Positions 53,504 through 62,055 of a stretch of DNA of 64,000 nucleotides are shown piece by piece. The DNA comes from Arenibacter latericius DSM 15913 (GTDB lineage Bacteria > Bacteroidota > Bacteroidia > Flavobacteriales > Flavobacteriaceae). Location of the stretch: contig NZ_AUKX01000010.1 of NCBI RefSeq assembly GCF_000424985.1, positions 1 to 64,000 of the forward strand, read 5' to 3'. Made by a program: the position numbers and the translations under genes. Position 1 is the stretch's first letter, and the number at the start of each line of letters is the position of its first letter. The notes under the pieces were generated by a model. That model had not been told where the DNA came from. It made no database searches and saw only the letters and a program-made list of their open reading frames with translations.

Positions 53504-55855
53504 TTAGATTTTTGTGTTTATTATAATTTTCTTTTCCTTTTGATCCCTAATAATGGTAAGGTTTAATTTTCCCATCCAATTATAGGTTTGGTACGCTTTC
53601 ATTAGATCTGCCACCGTATCTATTTGGTGTCCTTCTGCTGCAACAATGACATCTCCTTGCTGTAATTCCGAATTTCCAGCGACGGATTCCACTTCAATGG
53701 ATACTAATAAAACACCGGCGGTCTTATTTAATCCGGATGCCGAGCGTTCTGCCATAGTGGTAATGTTCTTTATTTTAGCACCCAACCAATCGAATATTGC
53801 TTCCTTATCACTGTCCTCTCCAAAAAATAGCTGAGGGTTCTCAGGGGTTTTAGCAAGGGACTTCAATTTATCATTAGTAACTCCAAACTGATCCATCTCA
53901 AAATTCTTGAATCCAATTTCCAATGCAGGAGAACTTTCTTTAACCTTATAATTCCCGGCTTCTGCATCTATGAACTGAGCCTCACCATACCTACTATTGT
54001 TATCAACTCCCTTATTTTGAGCGTATAACAAACTTTCTTGGTCCGGGAAAAGATTATAATCCACCTCCTTACCCCAAGCATCCAAACGAATATCCTTATG
54101 CTGTGTAAAAACGATATTATGCTTAAAAACATCTTCACTGTTCTTAAACCATACGTGAGGATGAAATCCGTTATTCAACATGATATTATTTTCTACGGTG
54201 CGATAAAATCCTTCCCGTAATTTGATACCTCCGTTTAAACAGAGATTGTTATAGATATGATAATTGGAAGAACCGTCATCCAAGTCTATATCCCATCCAT
54301 GATCACAGCGGAATCTATTATTTCTAATAATCGTAGTCTTGATGGCATCCCATTTAGGCATCTCTGGATTATCGGTTACAATCTGATTCATCGTATTCCG
54401 ATTTGGGTGCCAAAAGCGGTCTCTGCCCCAAGAATTAAATGCCCCGTGATCTCCAGATTCCAGTACAGTATTAAAAACATCGTTGTACTCAAGTATATGT
54501 CCGCCCCAAGTACCGTCCCCAATATTTATCCCCGCTCTAGGCACATCATAAATACTGTTATGGCTTACGGTTATATCCATCGCCATGGCAATTTGCACAC
54601 CTGCCGTTTGCTTTTCTACTCTTCCCGTACGATGAATTAAATTATTATCTACAACAGAGTTACTAGGATAGGTATTGTTTTTTGGCCCTCTAACAGAGTC
54701 CATTTCTGCTACGGGAACAAATTCACCATACTGAAAGGATGGGGACCGTACTGCTCCGGGGCTTCCTACAAAACTAATACCCGATGCTCCCACGTTATGA
54801 ATATGGTTTTCGGATAGGGTTACCTCCCTATTATAATTACTTACAAAGATGGCATTACCCCCTAGGTTGGTCAGTTCACAATTCTGTAAGCTTACATTGT
54901 ATGTTCCTTCCAAGAAGATCGCTCCTCCTCTGTAGATGGTCCAATCGCTTCTTAGCAAAGGCTCATATTCCTCCATAATAGTACGTTGAGCATGTTCAAA
55001 GCGAATTCCACTTATTCCAATATCACGCACCGGATTTTCCTCAACGCCCACTATCTCTAGTAAGTGCTTTTGTTGAACCCCTTCTATTATGGCATTCGTA
55101 ATATCTACTCCTTCTTTAGGCCAGTAAAATAACTTGTAATCCTCATCGAAGAACCACTCTCCTGGAGCGTCCAATTCTTCAAATACATTCTCTACCATAC
55201 GATACCTATTATGCATATCTGAAGGACGGTTATTCTGATGTCCGCCAGACAATATAAGTTCGCCATTTTCATGGATCCCGGTAGAAATGTAATGGAATCC
55301 TCCCCATTCCCCACTATGCATAGCATGGATTATTGCTCCTTCGGGATTGGACCAAGTTTTAACTATTTCGGGGGATATAGCATCGGCAGCATGACCTTGC
55401 CAGTGCCCTCCATTCTCATTATAATTGGGGTAACGAGCCAATATTTGCTGTTTTCCATCCACAAAAAGCTGATCAAAAATATCCTCTTTTTGTAATTGTG
55501 CTACCCAGATATTCTCGTTATACTTTTCCCATTTAGGGGTAAGCAGTTTGGATCCTTTAATTATAGTCTTATCTGCACCTTTGCCAACTATTTTTAAAGG
55601 TCCATGTTCTGGTTTAATCCTAATTGGGGAACTTAACCGATGCTCCCCTTCCATTAGGTGAATTGTGAAAGAACCTTGCTCCCCTTCGTTTCTCAATTGA
55701 ACAACGGTATTAAGTCCCTCTTCAATAGTATTAAAAACCAGTTCTCCATTTTTAGATTCACCACCATTGGCAGATATATAAATATCGGATACCGATGGGG
55801 AACAGCCTATTAAGCATAAGGCTATCATTAAAATAAATGGCACTATTTTTTTCAT
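53504..55855 (-). CDS. right-handed beta-helix hydrolase (probable GH141) with C-terminal PDZ domain
   Basis: A 783-residue lipoprotein ('LCLIGCSPS'). From about residue 24 to 640 it is a long right-handed parallel beta-helix ('VVDNNLIHRTG', 'ITVSHNSIYDVPRAGINIGDG', 'TIIRNNRFRCDHG', split). Motifs such as 'LFVDGKQQILARYPNYN' and 'ESGDHGAFNSWGRDRFW' resemble GH141, a family with alpha-L-fucosidase and xylanase members often found in fucoidan loci. The last 80 residues form a PDZ domain ('KTAGVLLVSIEVESVA', 'LQQGDVIVAAEGH'). Family assignment is by resemblance only. Confidence 0.68.
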   Translation of the reverse strand: MKKIVPFILMIALCLIGCSPSVSDIYISANGGESKNGELVFNTIEEGLNTVVQLRNEGEQGSFTIHLMEGEHRLSSPIRIKPEHGPLKIVGKGADKTIIKGSKLLTPKWEKYNENIWVAQLQKEDIFDQLFVDGKQQILARYPNYNENGGHWQGHAADAISPEIVKTWSNPEGAIIHAMHSGEWGGFHYISTGIHENGELILSGGHQNNRPSDMHNRYRMVENVFEELDAPGEWFFDEDYKLFYWPKEGVDITNAIIEGVQQKHLLEIVGVEENPVRDIGISGIRFEHAQRTIMEEYEPLLRSDWTIYRGGAIFLEGTYNVSLQNCELTNLGGNAIFVSNYNREVTLSENHIHNVGASGISFVGSPGAVRSPSFQYGEFVPVAEMDSVRGPKNNTYPSNSVVDNNLIHRTGRVEKQTAGVQIAMAMDITVSHNSIYDVPRAGINIGDGTWGGHILEYNDVFNTVLESGDHGAFNSWGRDRFWHPNRNTMNQIVTDNPEMPKWDAIKTTIIRNNRFRCDHGWDIDLDDGSSNYHIYNNLCLNGGIKLREGFYRTVENNIMLNNGFHPHVWFKNSEDVFKHNIVFTQHKDIRLDAWGKEVDYNLFPDQESLLYAQNKGVDNNSRYGEAQFIDAEAGNYKVKESSPALEIGFKNFEMDQFGVTNDKLKSLAKTPENPQLFFGEDSDKEAIFDWLGAKIKNITTMAERSASGLNKTAGVLLVSIEVESVAGNSELQQGDVIVAAEGHQIDTVADLMKAYQTYNWMGKLNLTIIRDQKEKKIIINTKI

Positions 55856-55930
55856 TTCTATTATAAAGTCATCTTACCTACATTCTTTCTACTGGGTCCT
55901 AGGTTCTCAACTATATACATTTAGACTAAC

Positions 55931-55998
55931 CCTACCTTTCGGTAGGCAGGCTCAATCTCTTATCCAATCGGTGGCGGAGTTTATCTGCCCATGGCAGG
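55931..55998. repeat. two GC-rich palindromes (CCTACC/GGTAGG and CTGCC/GGCAG)
   Basis: CCTACC TTTC GGTAGG CAGG at 55931-55950 and CTGCC CAT GGCAG at 55986-55998 lie in the 210-bp gap between the GH29/CBM gene and the beta-helix gene, and belong to the same palindrome type as 11336-11355 and 13087-13112. Confidence 0.6.
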
Positions 55999-56017
55999 CG
56001 TAGTCGAAGCCACATCT

Positions 56018-56062
56018 CAATACTCAATACTTTGTACTCAATACTTAGTACTTAATACTATC
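56018..56062. repeat. TACTTAATACT/TTTGTACT simple repeat block
   Basis: Variants of 'AATACT', 'TTTGTACT' and 'TAGTACTTAATACT' repeat directly after the stop codon of the GH29 gene, as at 51838-51888. Confidence 0.65.
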
Positions 56063-56065
56063 TAA

Positions 56066-58309
56066 TCAGTCTACCAAAAAATCGACCTCAGCGATTGCTG
56101 CAACTTTACCGCCACCTGCAATTTCTTTAGACTCCACTCTGATATATCTTGTGGTAATGGCAGATTTAAAGTCATGCTTTCTTGTCACCGGATCATTTAT
56201 CAGGTTTCCAAATTCAAAATCTTCTACCGCTTTCCAAGATTTTCCATCAGCACTAGATAGTATTCTACCCTGCTGAATCATTCCTTCCGAAGACACAGTT
56301 TGTGGAGTATAAGTAAACCCTTTAATAGTATACTCTTGTCCTAGATCTATATTGATATAATGTGGAGCTCCTTTATCTCCAGATTTCCAGAAAGTAGCGG
56401 GATTCCCATCAAAAGCCTTTTCTGCTGTTTGATCTCCTGTGTGGCTGTCTGCCCCCAATGATTTCCAATCCTTTTTAATTATGCCAAACTCTGTACTGGT
56501 TACGCTTCCCATTTGATCCTTTATTTGGGATACCGCGTTTATCTCTCCCGAAGGGAACATAAAGCTTTCGGTATAAATAGGGGAATCTGCTGTTGGAGTA
56601 GATCCATCCTTGGTATACCTAATTGTATACTCACCATTTAAATTCCCACTAATATCCTGACCGTGAGGTTTCCATCCAAAATCTTCCTTTTTAGGAGCAA
56701 TTGTCACCATTCCATCAACATTTCTTTCTATAGTAAGTTGCGGAGGGCGCGTATTATAATAATAGGCACCAGCAAAAGAAATTGCAGGATACCATCTAGA
56801 TTGCGTTAGCCTTACCCTTAGCTTATTAGTAGTTACTTCCTGGAATCTTAAAATTCTCTTATACCCAATATTAGTAGATACCGCTATTTCTTTCCACTCA
56901 TTATCTATCCAAGCATCCAAAGCATGTTTTTCTACTCTTTCTCCATGGGTAGCAATCGCTTCTTGCAGCACAAATCTATTAAGGGTAATCGGATTTTTTG
57001 TGCTTATGATTATTTCACTATTCTCCTTATCGAACACCTCAAAACTTTCCGTATTCGCATCCAAGATATTATTAGGGCCATCTGAACCGTCCAATAAATT
57101 ATTGGTATAGGTTTCTTTTATTCGTTGCCCTACCTCTTTTAATACTCTAACATCTTCCGGAGAAAATTTCCCTTCCCTATTTGGGGGAATATTTAGTAGG
57201 AAGGTAGAATTGCCACCTACTGATCTCTCGTAAATATCAAAAACATCGTCTGTACTACGCACCTTCTGATCGGTATCGTCCCTATAAAACCAGCCTTCTC
57301 TTATAGAAGTATTGATTTCTGCTTGTTGATAATGCAAAAACTTAGCGTTATAGAGTTTTTCACGACTTCCTATATCTTCAGCAGTTATATCATCAAATCT
57401 GTTTAGGTTTGCTGGATCCTCCAGGTACGGAATAACATTCCACTCGGTATCTCTAGTATCTCCTGCCTCATTACCACACCAACGAATATCCTCTTTTCCG
57501 AAAATTACCGTTTCTGGCGCCAATGTTCTTATCAATTCTTTCCAAGCTAGGTAATTATAGGTCTGTCCTCCCTTGCGTTTCGGGTGAGCACCGTCAAACC
57601 ATACTTCGTGTATTGGACCGTATTCGGTTAATAGTTCAAAAAGCTGATTTAAGAAATACTCGTTATAATCATCAACCTTAAAAGTAAAAGTGGTCTTATT
57701 TTCAAAAGGCCTACCTTCTACTGGTCTTGGAATGGTGCGTTCTGTATATTCACTTAAGTTTCCATAAAGTCCTTCCTCATTTTCTATCTGATACAGGTCT
57801 GCTGGAGACAAATACACCCCTAATTTAAGACCGTACTTTTTACATGATTCTGAAAGTTCCCTTAACACATCACCCTTACCATCTTTAAAAGGAGTAGACA
57901 TTATCCCGTGATCGGTATACCTACTTTGCCAAAGCACAAATCCGTCGTGATGCTTTACTGTAAGGATTACCTTTTTCATTCCGGCATCGCTCATGGCCTT
58001 AACCCATTGATCTGTGTCCAAATTTTTAAGATCGAATATCTTGGGATCCTCCATTCCATTCCCCCATTCCATTCTAGTAAAAGTGTTTGGGCCAAAATGG
58101 ATAAACGCAATAAATTCGTTTTTTAAGGCCTCGTACTGGTTAGGCGTAGGAACTACATGCGCCGCTTTTAAAATAATGGAATCCTTGGTATCTGTATCCT
58201 TCACAGGAATAGTACTGGAAACTGGCATTATCAAAGCATCGAACTTTGGTTTTTGAGCACAAGCCGATAAAAAAACTGCTATGGCTAAAAATTGAAATAT
58301 TTTATTCAT
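56066..58309 (-). CDS. alpha-L-fucosidase GH29 with chitobiase-like and F5/8 (CBM32-like) modules
   Basis: A 747-residue lipoprotein (lipobox 'VFLSACAQ', Cys 17). The GH29 barrel (about 55-410) has 'NEFIAFIHFGPNTFTRMEWG', 'VKHHDGFVLWQSRYTDH' and nucleophile Asp239 in 'IHEVWFDGAHPKRKGG'. A small domain of the chitobiase C-terminal type follows ('TIRYTKDGSTPTADSPIYTE', about 560-610). At the C-terminus is a discoidin F5/8/CBM32-type domain ('AFDGNPATFWKS', 'HYINIDLGQEYTIKGFTYTP') that binds sugars. It differs from the simple GH29 at 41966 and likely has another linkage preference. Confidence 0.93.
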   Translation of the reverse strand: MNKIFQFLAIAVFLSACAQKPKFDALIMPVSSTIPVKDTDTKDSIILKAAHVVPTPNQYEALKNEFIAFIHFGPNTFTRMEWGNGMEDPKIFDLKNLDTDQWVKAMSDAGMKKVILTVKHHDGFVLWQSRYTDHGIMSTPFKDGKGDVLRELSESCKKYGLKLGVYLSPADLYQIENEEGLYGNLSEYTERTIPRPVEGRPFENKTTFTFKVDDYNEYFLNQLFELLTEYGPIHEVWFDGAHPKRKGGQTYNYLAWKELIRTLAPETVIFGKEDIRWCGNEAGDTRDTEWNVIPYLEDPANLNRFDDITAEDIGSREKLYNAKFLHYQQAEINTSIREGWFYRDDTDQKVRSTDDVFDIYERSVGGNSTFLLNIPPNREGKFSPEDVRVLKEVGQRIKETYTNNLLDGSDGPNNILDANTESFEVFDKENSEIIISTKNPITLNRFVLQEAIATHGERVEKHALDAWIDNEWKEIAVSTNIGYKRILRFQEVTTNKLRVRLTQSRWYPAISFAGAYYYNTRPPQLTIERNVDGMVTIAPKKEDFGWKPHGQDISGNLNGEYTIRYTKDGSTPTADSPIYTESFMFPSGEINAVSQIKDQMGSVTSTEFGIIKKDWKSLGADSHTGDQTAEKAFDGNPATFWKSGDKGAPHYINIDLGQEYTIKGFTYTPQTVSSEGMIQQGRILSSADGKSWKAVEDFEFGNLINDPVTRKHDFKSAITTRYIRVESKEIAGGGKVAAIAEVDFLVD

Positions 58310-58406
58310 TTTATTATTCTTTCACTTTTCGTTGATCGAAATTATTACCAATACGCACTCTGGTTATGCTATCAAATTGAGCAATCACCGCATTAATATA
58401 TCTCCA

Positions 58407-58482
58407 AATTGACACATTGACTCATTGGTACATTGGTACATTCACTAATTGGTACACTGGTTCACTAATCAATTGCTACATT
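58407..58482. repeat. CATTGGTACA-type short tandem repeat
   Basis: Seven or so degenerate units such as CATTGACTCATTGGTACATT and CACTAATTGGTACACTGG follow one another in the gap between the SDR gene and the GH29 gene. The periodicity is about 10 nt. Confidence 0.65.
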
Positions 58483-58494
58483 AACCCAATAATC

Positions 58495-59271
58495 CTATCC
58501 ATTCAATTTTATAAACCCTCCATCAATCGGGAAATCGGTTCCCGTTATAAAGGAGGCTTCATCTGAACATAGGTACAAAGCTAAATTGGCAACTTCCTCT
58601 GGTTTACCCATTCTACCAATAGGCTGGGTTTTAGAAAGTTTCTCAAACATCTCTGCTTCCTTTCCAGGATAGTTTTTTCCTATAAATCCATCTACAAAAG
58701 GTGTGTGGATTCTTGCAGGAGAAATACTGTTACAACGGATACCCTCTTCTAAATAGTCCTTTGCTACAGAAAGTGTCATAGTTAACACTGCACCTTTAGA
58801 CATGGAGTAGGCGAACCTATCAGATATCCCAACTGAAGAAGCAATAGAGGCCATATTAACAATAACTCCACCTTTCTCCTTCATCTTTCCTACTACAGCA
58901 TGCATACAATTATACACCCCTTTAATATTCACATTATAAATCCGATCCATATCATCTTCGGCCGTTCCCTCTAAATTTCCAACGTGGGCAATACCTGCAT
59001 TATTGATCAGAATATCTATATATTGTTTATCAGCTATGGCATCCACTATTTGCGCAACCTGCTTTGTATTAGAAACATCACAGGCATGGAATGTTGCATT
59101 GCCTCCCGCGGAAGAAATCTCTCCTACCACTCTATTTCCATTTTCGGCATTAAATTCCAAAATATGCACATGAGCCCCTTGAGCAGCAAATTTTTTGGAA
59201 ATAGCCTCGCCAATACCACTAGCACCGCCAGTAACAATAGCTGTTTTATTCTTTAAACTAAAAAGTGTCAT
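58495..59271 (-). CDS. SDR oxidoreductase, probable 2-keto-3-deoxy-L-fuconate dehydrogenase
   Basis: A 258-residue SDR with the full classical set: 'VTGGASGIG' loop, 'NNAG', Ser142, Tyr155 and Lys159 ('YSMSK'). It lies 35 bp after the L-fuconate dehydratase gene, so it most likely acts on the dehydratase product, oxidising 2-keto-3-deoxy-L-fuconate to the 2,4-diketo acid that the FAH hydrolase splits. An alternative role as the first L-fucose dehydrogenase is possible, since the SDR at 37102 has an unusual active site. Confidence 0.82.
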   Translation of the reverse strand: MTLFSLKNKTAIVTGGASGIGEAISKKFAAQGAHVHILEFNAENGNRVVGEISSAGGNATFHACDVSNTKQVAQIVDAIADKQYIDILINNAGIAHVGNLEGTAEDDMDRIYNVNIKGVYNCMHAVVGKMKEKGGVIVNMASIASSVGISDRFAYSMSKGAVLTMTLSVAKDYLEEGIRCNSISPARIHTPFVDGFIGKNYPGKEAEMFEKLSKTQPIGRMGKPEEVANLALYLCSDEASFITGTDFPIDGGFIKLNG

Positions 59272-59306
59272 ATTCGTCAGTTTAATATTCGTTATTACGT
59301 ATTTTA

Positions 59307-60632
59307 TTACTGCGCTTTTTCCGCCGCATCTTGCTGCCAGATAACACCATTTGGAAAACTATAATCTTCCAAAGATTGCTCTTTCATGGTTATACTATAT
59401 CCTGGCAATGAAGGAGGCATATAAGCTCCGTTCTTAATCACTACTGGGTCGTAGAAATGTTCGTGCAAATGATCTACATATTCAATTATTCTATCCTCAA
59501 GAGTTCCGCTAATCGCAATGAAGTCGATCATAGACAGGTGTTGCACATATTCACACAATCCCACCCCACCAGCGTGTGGACATACAGGAATTTCAAATTT
59601 TGCTGCCATTAAAAGAATGGCCAAAATTTCGTTCACTCCTCCAACTCTACAGCTATCTATCTGGCAGATTCCCAAAGCCTCAGCTTGCATCAACTGCTTA
59701 AAAATCACTCTATTCTGACAGTGCTCACCTGTAGCCACTTTTATAGGATCTACGGCCCTCGCAATTTTAGCGTGACCTAGTATATCATCTGGACTAGTAG
59801 GCTCTTCTATCCACCAGGGATCAAACTTTTTAAGTTTAGCCATATTCTCTATAGCCTCATCTACATCCCATTTCTGATTAGCATCCATCATCAGCCTTAA
59901 ATCTGTACCAATTTCTTCACGGATAATGGCAGCACGGCGCATATCGTCTTGTAGATCGGAACCTACTTTAATTTTCATATGCTTAAATCCGGCTTCTTTC
60001 GCCTCCCTACAGAGACGTCTCATTTTATCATCCGAGTACCCTAACCACCCTGCAGAAGTAGTATAGGCAGGATAACCATTTTTAAGCAAATAGTCTATTC
60101 TTTCTTGCTTGGTAGCCTCTTTTTCTTTTAGAAACTGTAATGCCTCTTCTGGTGTAACAGCATCTGTGATATAGGTGAAATCGATACAGGACACCAGTTC
60201 TTCTGGAGACATATCTGCCAATAATTTCCATAGTGGCTTTTTCTCCATTTTAGCATAAAGATCCCAAACAGCATTTACCACAGCCCCTGTTGCCAAATGA
60301 ATTACTCCTTTTTCTGGCCCCAACCATCTAAGCTGACTATCTCCAGTAATCATCTTCCAGAAAGCACCCATATTCTGGATAAAACTTTCCATAGATTTTC
60401 CTTTTACCAAGGGAGCAAGGGAGTGAATTGCTGCAGCACAAAGCTCATTCCCTCTACCTATAGTAAAGGTTAGCCCATGACCTTCCAATCCATCTGGATG
60501 GTCGGTTTTCAAAATTACATATGCAGCGGAATAATCTGGATCAGGATTCATAGCATCTGAACCATCCAAAGATTTACTAGTTGGAAATCGAACATCTTTC
60601 ACCAAGACATCCGTAATTATTGTTTTACTCAT
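59307..60632 (-). CDS. L-fuconate dehydratase (enolase superfamily)
   Basis: A 441-residue cytoplasmic enzyme of the mandelate racemase subgroup. The start region 'DVLVKDVRFPTSKSLDGSDAMNPDPDYSAAYV' (split) is specific to L-fuconate dehydratases. Active-site residues are visible: Lys in 'HMKIKVGSD', Mg2+ ligands Asp/Glu in 'LMMDANQKWD', 'WWIEEPTSP' and 'VATGEHCQN', and His in 'VCPHAGGVG'. It dehydrates L-fuconate to 2-keto-3-deoxy-L-fuconate. It is the first gene of the fucose operon on the minus strand, 98 bp from the AraC regulator. Confidence 0.94.
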   Translation of the reverse strand: MSKTIITDVLVKDVRFPTSKSLDGSDAMNPDPDYSAAYVILKTDHPDGLEGHGLTFTIGRGNELCAAAIHSLAPLVKGKSMESFIQNMGAFWKMITGDSQLRWLGPEKGVIHLATGAVVNAVWDLYAKMEKKPLWKLLADMSPEELVSCIDFTYITDAVTPEEALQFLKEKEATKQERIDYLLKNGYPAYTTSAGWLGYSDDKMRRLCREAKEAGFKHMKIKVGSDLQDDMRRAAIIREEIGTDLRLMMDANQKWDVDEAIENMAKLKKFDPWWIEEPTSPDDILGHAKIARAVDPIKVATGEHCQNRVIFKQLMQAEALGICQIDSCRVGGVNEILAILLMAAKFEIPVCPHAGGVGLCEYVQHLSMIDFIAISGTLEDRIIEYVDHLHEHFYDPVVIKNGAYMPPSLPGYSITMKEQSLEDYSFPNGVIWQQDAAEKAQ

Positions 60633-60729
60633 TATTTATCATATTAGAACAACAAAATTAAGACTACCCCTACAACATCTCAACCACAACAAGACTCATT
60701 TTCGATACTTTTTTAACCCTAAATAGTCT

Positions 60730-61602
60730 TTAATCTTGTTTTTGAGTATGAAGCTTCACATATTCAGAAGGCGACATACCCATAATTGATTTAAAGTGGC
60801 GGTTAAAATTGGAGATATTATTAAATCCAGATTCATAACAAACAGGGGTGATGTTATCCCGATTTTCTATTAGCAATTTACAGGCGTAACCTATACGTAT
60901 CTCATTAAGATAACGGGTAAATGTTTTTCTATGCACCCTTTTAAAGAACCTACTAAAAGCGGAAGGGTTCATCTTAGCAATTTCTGCCACATCTTTTGAC
61001 CCTATAGGCTGATTAAAGTTTTTGAAAATATACTCATAGATTTCATCTAAACTTTTATTATCGGTCTTATTAAAGGAATTTAAAAAACCTGGACTAGATA
61101 ATAGTTGATATTCCTCATGAGTAGCAAGTAGGTGAAGCACCTCTAATAGCCCAATGATTTTATGAAAAGGATCCATATTAAGTAGATCTTTAATTTTCGT
61201 TAGCACACTATTATCTATATTAACGAATTTAATCCCTTGCCTCGCTCTTTTTATTAATTGAGAAATGGGCTTCATTTCTATAGCCTTTAAAAATTCCTCC
61301 CCCAAAAAGTCTTCTTTAAAATGAACAGCGATTGCTTCTGCAGTCAGACTAGCATCCTCATCAAAGTAAACCTCATCATTGAGCCACATATGGGGCAGAT
61401 TCTTCCCTAAAAGCACTAGCTCACCTTCCTCAAATTTTTCTATTCCATCTCCTATAAATCGCGTTCCTGTACTCTTTACAATGTACACCAACTCCAATTC
61501 GGGATGATAATGCCAAACTTTTAAAAAATGAGAAAAACTATTCTGTGTAACAGTAAAAGAACTATTCTGCAAACTAGCCCTATTAAGTAAATGTAGCTTC
61601 AT
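60730..61602 (-). CDS. AraC family regulator with cupin sensor (second paralogue)
   Basis: The start at 61602 is chosen because Met followed by 'KLHLLNRASLQNSSFTV' lines up with the start of the paralogue at 32711; a hydrophobic 40-residue extension to 61722 looks like read-through of intergenic DNA. The cupin part shows 'WHYHPELELVYIVKSTGTRF' and 'ELVLLGKNLPHMW'. The DNA-binding part has 'SKDVAEIAKMNPSAFSRFFK' and 'VCYESGFNNISNFNRHFK'. It precedes the fuconate dehydratase gene by 98 bp on the same strand and is divergent from the partial susC, so it probably controls the fucose locus. Confidence 0.92.
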   Translation of the reverse strand: MKLHLLNRASLQNSSFTVTQNSFSHFLKVWHYHPELELVYIVKSTGTRFIGDGIEKFEEGELVLLGKNLPHMWLNDEVYFDEDASLTAEAIAVHFKEDFLGEEFLKAIEMKPISQLIKRARQGIKFVNIDNSVLTKIKDLLNMDPFHKIIGLLEVLHLLATHEEYQLLSSPGFLNSFNKTDNKSLDEIYEYIFKNFNQPIGSKDVAEIAKMNPSAFSRFFKRVHRKTFTRYLNEIRIGYACKLLIENRDNITPVCYESGFNNISNFNRHFKSIMGMSPSEYVKLHTQKQD

Positions 61603-62055
61603 AATAAGATTTGAGTAATAAACTAAAACAACTAGACCATAGCCAACAAATATACTCGATTTTAATGGTATTTCTTTATAAAGCAAAAAAAGTATTGAAA
61701 TATTACCATATATTAGTTGCAATACATGGAAAATACAGAATACCTTCGACCATTCCCATTTTTATGTAAGCTCTTTCTTATAGAGAAAATTGACTGTAAG
61801 AGTAGTTAATTCATAAAAGAATGAAGGCTATGGAATCAGCTTTATATAAATCACAAAAACTTTTCAATTGGGATTATAATAACATACAAAAGAAACACAA
61901 CTAGCTATACTAACTTAAAAACACACGTACAAAATGAACTGACAAAGAGAAAAAACAATAAGATCACTTTCACTAAAAACCGAAGATTGTTGAGATAATT
62001 CCAACAAAATAAAGTGAGCAAAACAAAAAAGTTAACCAACTAAACTTATTAAAAA
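61603..62055. promoter_or_regulatory. divergent promoter region between araC-type gene and susC
   Basis: About 450 bp between two divergent genes, with no gene of its own. A weak inverted repeat TTGTTG (61987-61992) / CAACAA (62002-62007) lies 50-70 bp before susC. No clear consensus promoter (TTG / TAnnTTTG) was identified. The region is AT-rich throughout. Confidence 0.45.

Noticed and set aside
58407-58482. Possible CRISPR-like array
   Set aside because: Units are only about 10 nt, degenerate, without spacers or cas genes.
60730-61722. Longer AraC frame with a 40-residue hydrophobic N-terminal extension
   Set aside because: The paralogue at 32711 starts at the equivalent of 61602, and the extension is AT-rich intergenic sequence read through.
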